Positions 6,803 to 12,989 of a DNA stretch of 12,989 nucleotides are shown here, piece after piece; position 1 is the first letter of the stretch, and each line of letters opens with the position of its first letter. The position numbers and the translations under genes were made by a program. The stretch covers positions 1 through 12,989 of the forward strand of contig CALIJH010000015.1 in assembly GCA_938017765.1 (NCBI GenBank), read 5' to 3'. Source of the DNA: an uncultured Leptotrichia sp. (GTDB taxonomy: Bacteria; Fusobacteriota; Fusobacteriia; Fusobacteriales; Leptotrichiaceae). Below the pieces are notes generated by a model. The model had not been told where the DNA came from. It searched no databases and saw only the letters and a list, made by a program, of their open reading frames with translations.

Positions 6803-7801
6803 CTATTGTTTATTCATTACTTTGTGAATTGCGTCTACTATTTTTTCAACACTTGGTACTATTGCCGTTTCAAGTGTGTGATTATAAGGAACAGGAACAT
6901 CTTCCGAAGCCAGCCTTACAATAGGACTGTCAAGAAAATCAAAAGCATCGCTTTCTGAAATCATTGCCGATATTTCTCCGATAAATCCGTTTGTTTTATG
7001 AGCATCATTGACAAGGATAACTCTGCCTGTTTTCTTTACGGAATTTAATATTAATTCCTTATCCAGAGGAATTAGAGTTCTCGGGTCGACAACTTCCACA
7101 TTTATCCCTTCTTTTGCGACTTCTTCTGCGGCTTTCATCACTCTTTCAAGCATTCTTCCGTAAGTTACTATTGTAATATCAGTTCCTTCTCTTTTAATTT
7201 CTCCTTTTCCCAAAGGTATTAGAAAATCAGGATCAAGAGGTACTTCCCCTTTCATATTGTATTGAGCCTTGTACTCAAGGAATATTACTGGATTATTATC
7301 TCTTATTGCTGATTTTAAAAGTCCTTTTACATCTGCCGGTGTTCCCGGTGCCACTACTTTCAGTCCGGGTATATGACAGAACCATGATTCCAATGACTGC
7401 GAGTGCTGAGCCGCCGAACCTACTCCCGAACCTGCGGCACATCTGAATGTTACAGGTATCTGTCCCTTTCCTCCAAACATATATCTTGTTTTTGCAGCCT
7501 GATTTACTATATTATCCATCATATACACTATAAAATCCATAAATGTTACGTCAACAATAGGTCTTAACCCTGTCATTGCTGCACCTATTGCTGTTCCCGA
7601 TATGGCTGATTCTGAAATAGGAGTATCTTTTATCCTTTCGGGTCCAAACTCTTCGAGCATCCCTACTGATGTTCCGAAGTCTCCTCCGAATATCCCGACA
7701 TCTTCTCCCATTAAAAATACATTTTCATCTCTTCTCATCTCTTCAGACATTGCCGTTATGATTGCTTCTTTCACAGTCATTAACTTTGTGTTATCACTCA
7801 T
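6803..7801 (-). CDS. pdhB: 2-oxoacid (pyruvate/acetoin) dehydrogenase E1 component, beta subunit
   Basis: With E1alpha this subunit forms the thiamine-diphosphate enzyme that decarboxylates the 2-oxo acid and acylates the lipoyl group. At 332 residues it has normal length. The N-terminal half shows EDVGIFGGDFG (33-43) and DTPISE (59-64), whose glutamate E64 activates the thiamine ring, and AQHSQS (131-136) with the active-site histidine H133. The C-terminal transketolase-like domain includes VDPRTLIPLD (238-247). The ATG has an AGGAGG about 8 bases upstream. Its stop is directly followed by a second in-frame TAG, and E2 begins 14 bases on. The gap to the upstream E1alpha gene is 283 bases, far longer than other junctions in the operon. 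Homologues are annotated both as pyruvate (PdhB) and acetoin (AcoB) dehydrogenase; I favour pyruvate because no acetoin regulator is nearby. Confidence 0.93.
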   Translation of the reverse strand: MSDNTKLMTVKEAIITAMSEEMRRDENVFLMGEDVGIFGGDFGTSVGMLEEFGPERIKDTPISESAISGTAIGAAMTGLRPIVDVTFMDFIVYMMDNIVNQAAKTRYMFGGKGQIPVTFRCAAGSGVGSAAQHSQSLESWFCHIPGLKVVAPGTPADVKGLLKSAIRDNNPVIFLEYKAQYNMKGEVPLDPDFLIPLGKGEIKREGTDITIVTYGRMLERVMKAAEEVAKEGINVEVVDPRTLIPLDKELILNSVKKTGRVILVNDAHKTNGFIGEISAMISESDAFDFLDSPIVRLASEDVPVPYNHTLETAIVPSVEKIVDAIHKVMNKQ

Positions 7802-7851
7802 TTTTCTTTTCCTCCTACGTGATTTCTAAACTGTTTTTCATCTTTCTATAT

Positions 7852-7881
7852 GATACTGAAATTATTCAGTAAGTTAGTATC
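7852..7881 (-). other. small hairpin in the E1alpha-E1beta spacer
   Basis: The 283-base spacer 7802-8084 carries no convincing gene. In the minus-strand transcript GATACT (7876-7881) can pair with AGTATC (7852-7857), and ACTGAA (7865-7870 read in reverse) can pair with TTCAGT (7855-7860). The two pairings share bases, so they partly compete. The structure lies about 50 bases before the E1beta start. No strong promoter is evident in the spacer; TTGAAA (7989-7994 region) followed by TGATAA 16 bases later is a weak candidate. It may be an RNA-processing or translation-control element, or chance. Confidence 0.3.
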
Positions 7882-8084
7882 CCGATAAATTCTCTGTTAT
7901 AATCCAAATTTTGTATTTTTCATTTGACTTTTCAAACGAAACGTTGCCAAATAAAATTCTTTTTTATCAACTTTTCAGCTTTTATTTTCAAATAAAAATT
8001 TTACAGTCGATAATAAAAGTATTATAAAGCAATAATCTCTAATTCATTTATTGTATTATATTTCATTATGATCTGTATATATAA

Positions 8085-9050
8085 TTAGTCCGCGTAAATA
8101 TCTTCAAAAGCTGATTCTATTGTAGGCTCAGGGCTATTTTTAGCAAATTCCACTGAAGCTTCGATTTTCTGTTTTGAAACTTCTTCAAGTTTATCCAGTT
8201 CTTCGTCAGTAGCTAATTTATTTTCAACCAGATATTTTCTAAATTTCAAAATAGGGTCTTTTTTCTTCCATTCATCAACTTCTTCTTTAGTTCTGTATTT
8301 TCCCGGATCCGAGCTCGAATGTCCGAACCATCTGTAAGTAATACTTTCGATTAATACAGGACCATTTCCTTTTCTCACATAGTCCACAGCTTTTTTAAAT
8401 GTTTCATAAACAGCAAGGACATCATTTCCGTCTTCTATAAAGTATCCCGGTATTCCGTATGCAACTGCTCTTTCATATATATGTTCTATGTTCGTAACTT
8501 TTTTTATCGATGTACTTATTCCGTATCCGTTGTTTATGGAATAAAAAATAACTGGTACTTTCCAGACAGAAGCTAAATTCAATGCTTCATGAAAGCTTCC
8601 TTCGTTTGTAGCTCCGTCTCCGAAAAAGCATACTACGATTTTGCCTGTATTTTTTACTTTCTGAGTATATGCCGCTCCGACTGCTATTCCGTGTCCTCCG
8701 CCAACAATTCCGTTAGCTCCCAAATTACCGTTCTCCAAATCTGCAATATGCATTGAACCGCCTTTTCCTTTGCATGTTCCTGTAGCTTTTCCCATTATTT
8801 CAGCCATCATAGCATTCAGGTCTATTCCTTTTCCGATTACCTGACCGTGTCCTCTGTGATTGGATGTAATAAGGTCATCAGGATTTAAAGCTGACAATGC
8901 TCCTATATTTGCAGCTTCCTCACCGACAGACAAGTGCGTCATTCCCGGCACCATTCCTCTTTTTACAAGCTGGTTTACTTTTAAGTCAAAGTCTCTTATA
9001 TCCAGCATTAATTCGTACATGTTCAACAATTTGCTTTTAGAAAGTTTCAT
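8085..9050 (-). CDS. pdhA: 2-oxoacid (pyruvate/acetoin) dehydrogenase E1 component, alpha subunit
   Basis: This is the thiamine-diphosphate-binding half of E1 and the first gene of the operon. The 321 residues fit the AcoA/PdhA length. The cofactor motif is GDGATNEG (144-151) with the closing NN at 173-174. The HRGHG segment (65-69) and KGKGGSMH (94-101) are active-site family signatures. The segment around 239-261 (RWFGHSSSDPGKYRTKEE) corresponds to the flexible loop that contacts the cofactor. The ATG follows GGAGG by six bases. Upstream lie the rpsP terminator and a candidate promoter, so the operon begins here. The streamlined sequence resembles Gram-positive acetoin dehydrogenase alpha subunits as well as pyruvate-specific ones, so substrate assignment to pyruvate is an inference from context. 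Confidence 0.94.
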   Translation of the reverse strand: MKLSKSKLLNMYELMLDIRDFDLKVNQLVKRGMVPGMTHLSVGEEAANIGALSALNPDDLITSNHRGHGQVIGKGIDLNAMMAEIMGKATGTCKGKGGSMHIADLENGNLGANGIVGGGHGIAVGAAYTQKVKNTGKIVVCFFGDGATNEGSFHEALNLASVWKVPVIFYSINNGYGISTSIKKVTNIEHIYERAVAYGIPGYFIEDGNDVLAVYETFKKAVDYVRKGNGPVLIESITYRWFGHSSSDPGKYRTKEEVDEWKKKDPILKFRKYLVENKLATDEELDKLEEVSKQKIEASVEFAKNSPEPTIESAFEDIYAD

Positions 9051-9168
9051 AATCTTCCTCCAATATATTTTAACTAATTTTAAAACATTTTATTTATTAT
9101 TTAATTTTTTAAATATAATAATTTTTTATATTATAAACTTAAATAACAAAATATTTTACTATACAATA

Positions 9169-9197
9169 ATTCTACCACATATTTTTTATTAAAACAA
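9169..9197 (-). promoter_or_regulatory. candidate promoter of the dehydrogenase operon
   Basis: On the minus strand TTGTTT (9192-9197) is followed after 17 bases by TAGAAT (9169-9174), with TGG directly before the -10 forming an extended -10. Transcription would start near 9162, leaving a leader of about 110 very AT-rich bases before the E1alpha ATG. Its position between the rpsP terminator and the operon is right, but the -35 matches only three of six consensus bases. Confidence 0.5.
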
Positions 9198-9236
9198 TAG
9201 TTTTTGCTTGTGAAAATAAGAATTTACTCATAAATT

Positions 9237-9264
9237 AAAAAAAGGCAGATTTATCAATACTGCC
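9237..9264 (-). terminator. rho-independent terminator after rpsP
   Basis: On the minus strand GGCAG (9260-9264) pairs with CTGCC (9244-9248) around an 11-base loop, followed by seven T residues (9237-9243). It lies about 40 bases past the rpsP stop. On the plus strand the same stem is followed by six T residues, so it could act in both directions. It separates rpsP from the dehydrogenase operon. Confidence 0.85.
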
Positions 9265-9303
9265 ATTTTTTATTATAAATTTTTATTAATATGAAAATTT
9301 ATT

Positions 9304-9573
9304 TTATTTCTTTTTATTTTCTTGAAATTTTGCCCATATTCCTGCTTTAGTTAAAATACTTTTTACAGTTTCTGTAGGCTGTGCACCATTAGAAAGAAAT
9401 CTCAATATTTCCTCTTCTTTCAATACTACCTGCTTGTCATTTTCTGCCAAAGGGTTATATGTTCCCAAGTATGCTATTGCTTTACCGTCTCTTTTTGATA
9501 ATGCTTCCATAGCTGCTATTCTGTAGAAAGGAACTTTTTTTCTTCCTAATCTTGTCAGTCTTAATTTTACCAT
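9304..9573 (-). CDS. rpsP: 30S ribosomal protein S16
   Basis: S16 binds 16S rRNA early in 30S subunit assembly. The 89-residue protein shows the family N-terminus MVKLRLTRLGRKKVPFYRI (1-19), followed by the YLGTYNP segment (35-41) and a lysine-rich tail. Length is typical (about 80-90). The ATG is preceded by GGAGG at a spacing of about 10 bases. In many bacteria rpsP is co-transcribed with rimM and trmD or with ffh; here it is a single-gene unit bounded by its own promoter and terminator. The sequence shows no truncation. Confidence 0.98.
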   Translation of the reverse strand: MVKLRLTRLGRKKVPFYRIAAMEALSKRDGKAIAYLGTYNPLAENDKQVVLKEEEILRFLSNGAQPTETVKSILTKAGIWAKFQENKKK

Positions 9574-9652
9574 TTTAAATTTACCTCCGAAATTGTTTTA
9601 TATTTTTTCTTTTCTATTTATAGATTTATATCTTATAAATTGTTATGAAATT

Positions 9653-9681
9653 ATTATATAAAATCTCTATAATTTTGTCAA
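9653..9681 (-). promoter_or_regulatory. rpsP promoter, perfect sigma70 consensus
   Basis: On the minus strand TTGACA (9676-9681) and TATAAT (9653-9658) are both exact consensus, separated by 17 bases. This is the strongest promoter in the window, fitting a ribosomal protein gene. The predicted leader is about 70 bases and contains a weak AT-rich inverted repeat near 9618-9640 (TTTATA/TATAAA). Confidence 0.88.
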
Positions 9682-9770
9682 GTATTTTTTCCTTACAAAG
9701 TTGGAAAAATTACTTTTTCACAGGAAATTCCATTTCAAAATTCATCTCAATCTTTATATTTCTCAATTTT

Positions 9771-10607
9771 CTATTTTTTACTTATTTTTTTGGCTGTAAA
9801 TCCAATCAGTATCATCACTACAACTCCTATAAATATGTTGTAATAAAAGGTATAATCCTGTATCTTAGGTTTTTCAGTCTTTTCAACTTTCTTCACTCTG
9901 TTTATTTCTCCAATTGTAACAAGGTTTCTTTCTTTTATCATCTCACTGAACTGTGCTATGTCATATTCGGGCTTATCAAGGCTGTCATCGCCGAATGTTA
10001 TTTTATAACTTTCTCCATTTTCATCTTTGAATACTATCCTGTCAGGAACATAAATTCCTTTTATACTTTTTATTTTTAAAGGTGTGTTGTCTCTATTCCG
10101 TATTTCAATGATTGCTATATCTTTTTCCTGAATATTATCAAAATTTACAGTAAGATTTTTCTTATTTCCAACTTTCATCAAAGTTCCTTCACTGAGATAG
10201 TTTTCATCTTTATCTTTTACAAAATAATCTCTTTTAAATTCGCCGTCTATATCGAGGACAATCTTTTTCAACGGAAGAAATTTGCTGTTTATTTTTAAAA
10301 CAGTTGTTTTATCTTTCTGCTCCGTACTGTAAGTTATATTTATTTCTACTGTATTAAATTTTCCTATTTTGCTGCTTTTTTCATTTTCAATGACATAAGG
10401 TATCTCTTTTCCATTTTTATCAATTATTCTTATATCATCAAGATTTTTTCTGCTGTTAGCATAAATATCCTCTGTTATATAAAACTCCTTATAAGCAGAC
10501 TTTCCTGTTACTTTTATTTCTTTAAAATACTCATAAGAAAAAAGCTGAAAAACTGATATTAGAAACAGACCTATTGTCAATTTATCAAATATATTTATTC
10601 TTTTCAT
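9771..10607 (-). CDS. DUF3999-like membrane-anchored protein of unknown function
   Basis: The 278-residue protein has a hydrophobic N-terminal segment (about 10-24) that looks like a signal peptide, a long extracytoplasmic beta-rich region, and one C-terminal membrane segment (about 256-272) followed by a short lysine-rich tail. The portion ITEDIYANSRKNLDDIRIID (44-63) followed by GKEIPYVIENE resembles the DUF3999 pattern of a 'dDLrDlRv.d..G.evPy' motif. In other bacteria, from memory, DUF3999 genes sit beside DUF2339 genes, and here a DUF2339 gene ends 32 bases upstream in the same direction, which supports the assignment. The ATG has GGAG five bases upstream. The topology suggests an envelope partner of the DUF2339 protein. 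Its biochemical role is unknown. Confidence 0.75.
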   Translation of the reverse strand: MKRINIFDKLTIGLFLISVFQLFSYEYFKEIKVTGKSAYKEFYITEDIYANSRKNLDDIRIIDKNGKEIPYVIENEKSSKIGKFNTVEINITYSTEQKDKTTVLKINSKFLPLKKIVLDIDGEFKRDYFVKDKDENYLSEGTLMKVGNKKNLTVNFDNIQEKDIAIIEIRNRDNTPLKIKSIKGIYVPDRIVFKDENGESYKITFGDDSLDKPEYDIAQFSEMIKERNLVTIGEINRVKKVEKTEKPKIQDYTFYYNIFIGVVVMILIGFTAKKISKK

Positions 10608-10639
10608 TGCTTCTCCATTTTACAAATTTATTAAGATTT

Positions 10640-12985
10640 TTATTCTTCTTTTTTATCTTTTTTATTTTCTTTATCTTCTCCTTTTTCTGTAAAAGTTTTA
10701 TTATCAATATTTTTAGATTCCTGTTCCAGCTTTTTTAATGCGGTTTGATAAATATATGAAGTTCCTATAAGAATAGCTCCCATACTAAAATAAGCTATCA
10801 ATCTGTATGAAGTAGCAAATTCGACAAAATCTACGAAGAAACTTTTCATTACAAAAAATATTCCTATTCCTAATCCTATTCTTCTTATATTTCTGTTCGG
10901 TACTTTAAACCCTTTCCATACAAGATATCCGCACATCAGAAGCCCTATTGTATTTATACCAAGTCCTGCCCATTCAAATCTGAGGCTGTATTTTAAAATA
11001 ATATATGAAACAACGAGTATATAAATACTTTCTCCAAATATCCATTTGACATTTTTTTCATTTCTTTTGAAAATCCAGAAATGAATATCATTTCTTGCTG
11101 TCATAAACAGAAAAATATTTATGAAAATCAATAGTATTTCTGCTTTTGAATGTTTTATTTCCGTGAGAAAATAAGTTTCGGATGTGAAAAAATCCCAAAA
11201 AACATTCAGTAAATTTATATTTATCAGATATACTATTTCTATAATCGCGAGAAAAGCCAAACTTGCTTTATCCTGTAACTTCTTGACTTTATAAGTAACT
11301 TCTCTTACTATCAGTACTGTAACAAATGCAGAAATCAGCATAAGTTTATAATACTCACCGTTTTTCAGCTCCGTCATAATTTTATAAATTATTCTGTTTA
11401 TAAAGCCTATAGAATAAAGAAATACACAGTATTTGACTAAAGGAGCATAAATTTTTACAGACTTTTTGTAACTTTTTTTCATAAGGAAATAAACTGTAAA
11501 AGAGAAAAATATTATCATTAAATCCTGAATATATACAAGAAAAAATTTTTCTTCTCTTACTGCAAAGTTACTGAATAAAGTAATTATGTAAATCACTATT
11601 GTTCCATATTTAAGCTCCGTACTATTATATTTTTTGTATATCAGATAAAGGAACACTGTTTCGAGACCCCATGCCAGCACCAGATATTCCGTTGAAACTA
11701 TAAGCGGTATAATCAGTATAAAGCAGCCAAGAGCTACAATATAAAAGATTTTTGCAACTTTGTTTTCTTTAAGTCTATCTCCGATAAATCCGTATATTAT
11801 TCCTACTCCTCCGACTAAGACTGTCTTCATCCATGATGGAGTTGTTTCATCAAACAGACTGTATATGAGCGAAAATTTCATTACCAGATTTAAACTCAAA
11901 AACATGTAATCCGTAAAATCACTGTCTCTATTTTCCTTTTTATGCGAATTTAGAAAAATATAACTGTATGCTGTTGTCAATATGACGATATAAAAAAATG
12001 CAGTCAGTTTGTCATGCATTTTATCATTTAAATAATAAACAAGACCCGCCATATTAAATATTCCTATCATAAATCCGAGTATTTTATTGTATACCCAGTC
12101 TTTTTTCCATGAAATGCCTAAGACTATTCCCTGTAAAATAATGGAATATGCAAGAATATAATATATCTGGATATTTGTCCTGTTGATCCAGATATATGTA
12201 CCGTAAGGGAGATAACCTCCTATCATCGCCAATATCCCTATTATCTGGCTATTATATCTGAATGCGAGAACTATTACCAGACCTGTAAGTATTACTGATA
12301 TAATCAGTCCCACTGTCATCGGGAAAAGTTCCAGATATAGCGTAGACAGGAGTGTCGTCAAATATAAAATTCCTATTCCTCCGCCTATCAGTCCTACAGC
12401 AAAATGTCTTTTTTTCTTCTGATAAAACTTTTCACCTGCAAAAAGAAAAATCATTCCCAGTAAATATGAAGAGCCGCTTTTTACATAATTATTGGCTAAA
12501 ATTTTGATAAAATGCGTTCTGAATACAAGAAAAACTCCCAGAAATATTGATATTATTCCTAAAAAATTAAATCCTTTCAGCCCTACGAGTTTTTCAAATA
12601 TAAATCTTGTTTTCTCTTTTTCAAAAAGAAAATCTCCTTCTTTGGCTTCCATTTCTTCTACTATCTTATTGTGGAAAATAGATGTCTGTTCCTGAAGATA
12701 TTCTTTTTTTTCAGTTACTTTTTCAGCACTTTTTTCCATAAAATCCTTGATATTTTTTGTCAGCTCTTTCAGTTCATTATTCAAATATGCAGCATCTTTG
12801 TAAAAATCTCCCATCAAGTCTTTTTCCAAACCTTTTATTTTTTCTGTCAGCCAATTATTATAGTCTACAAGCCTTTTTGTCATCTTTTCTTCCAGTTCTA
12901 CATTTACTTTTTCAGCTGCAAACAGTTGAAATTTTTTTACTTCGCCCATTCTTCGTACTTTTTTTGTTTCTCTTAATTCTTCCAT
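10640..12985 (-). CDS. DUF2339 polytopic membrane protein (start possibly outside the window)
   Basis: This 781-residue protein has a charged, helical, probably coiled-coil N-terminal region (about 25-128) rich in Lys and Glu. About twenty hydrophobic membrane segments follow from residue 139, and the tail of roughly 30 residues is highly charged. The segment IIGILAMIGGYLPYG (248-262) matches the conserved GG-x-L-x-P motif of DUF2339, and GLIGGGIGILYLTTL (198-212) is also typical. The family is found in many bacteria and has no established function. It is probably co-transcribed with the DUF3999-like gene downstream. The given ATG lies only four bases from the window edge; the codon before it (TTA) is sense, so no upstream stop or ribosome-binding site can be checked and the true start may lie further out. 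M13 is an internal alternative. Confidence 0.85.
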   Translation of the reverse strand: MEELRETKKVRRMGEVKKFQLFAAEKVNVELEEKMTKRLVDYNNWLTEKIKGLEKDLMGDFYKDAAYLNNELKELTKNIKDFMEKSAEKVTEKKEYLQEQTSIFHNKIVEEMEAKEGDFLFEKEKTRFIFEKLVGLKGFNFLGIISIFLGVFLVFRTHFIKILANNYVKSGSSYLLGMIFLFAGEKFYQKKKRHFAVGLIGGGIGILYLTTLLSTLYLELFPMTVGLIISVILTGLVIVLAFRYNSQIIGILAMIGGYLPYGTYIWINRTNIQIYYILAYSIILQGIVLGISWKKDWVYNKILGFMIGIFNMAGLVYYLNDKMHDKLTAFFYIVILTTAYSYIFLNSHKKENRDSDFTDYMFLSLNLVMKFSLIYSLFDETTPSWMKTVLVGGVGIIYGFIGDRLKENKVAKIFYIVALGCFILIIPLIVSTEYLVLAWGLETVFLYLIYKKYNSTELKYGTIVIYIITLFSNFAVREEKFFLVYIQDLMIIFFSFTVYFLMKKSYKKSVKIYAPLVKYCVFLYSIGFINRIIYKIMTELKNGEYYKLMLISAFVTVLIVREVTYKVKKLQDKASLAFLAIIEIVYLININLLNVFWDFFTSETYFLTEIKHSKAEILLIFINIFLFMTARNDIHFWIFKRNEKNVKWIFGESIYILVVSYIILKYSLRFEWAGLGINTIGLLMCGYLVWKGFKVPNRNIRRIGLGIGIFFVMKSFFVDFVEFATSYRLIAYFSMGAILIGTSYIYQTALKKLEQESKNIDNKTFTEKGEDKENKKDKKEE

Positions 12986-12989
12986 TAAG

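Noticed and set aside
9704..9719. Hairpin GAAAAA/TTTTTC after the DUF3999-like gene as a terminator.
   Set aside because: The stem is only A-T pairs apart from one G-C and no T-tract follows on the minus strand.
9645..10079. Plus-strand open frame of 144 codons opposite the DUF3999-like gene and the rpsP promoter.
   Set aside because: It is rich in Phe, Tyr and Ser with no ribosome site, and it runs antisense to a gene with clear signal peptide and anchor.

Overview
The window is AT-rich chromosomal DNA whose genes are ordinary bacterial housekeeping and metabolic genes. The AT-rich codon use and the mixture of gene types fit a low-GC anaerobe of the Fusobacteriota, most likely the Leptotrichia group (Leptotrichia, Pseudoleptotrichia, Sneathia or Streptobacillus). 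That placement is an inference from composition and protein style, not from a marker search. I see no phage, CRISPR array, tRNA or intact transposase.

Layout, left to right. (1) Positions 1-122 hold the 5' end of a small gene on the minus strand, possibly DUF4240. (2) Next comes era on the minus strand, then the divergent sodium/glutamate symporter gltS on the plus strand; the two share an intergenic region with back-to-back sigma70-type promoters. (3) The gap of about 310 bases between the convergent gltS and lplA genes holds a long imperfect palindrome that looks like a miniature mobile element or its relic. (4) Positions 2947-9050 form one minus-strand operon for a 2-oxoacid dehydrogenase complex of the pyruvate/acetoin type, in the order E1alpha, E1beta, E2, E3, lipoate-protein ligase. 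(5) rpsP (ribosomal protein S16) follows as a single-gene unit with a consensus promoter and a clear terminator. (6) A two-gene minus-strand unit encodes a DUF2339 polytopic membrane protein and a DUF3999-like single-pass membrane protein; the DUF2339 gene begins four bases from the window's right edge.

The most notable biology is the domain layout of the dehydrogenase complex. The E2 acyltransferase has no lipoyl domain. It starts directly with two tandem peripheral-subunit-binding domains followed by the catalytic domain. The only lipoyl domain encoded in the operon is fused to the N-terminus of E3. The swinging arm must therefore be carried by the E3 dimer, which the E2 core would recruit through its tandem binding domains. 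The lipoate ligase at the end of the operon would attach the cofactor to that E3-borne lysine. A similar arrangement is known, from memory, in Streptococcus pneumoniae, so it is rare rather than new. Other points worth a second look are the palindromic element, the start codon of gltS (a near-perfect extended Shine-Dalgarno that points to an AUA codon), and an unusually long 283-base gap inside the dehydrogenase operon.
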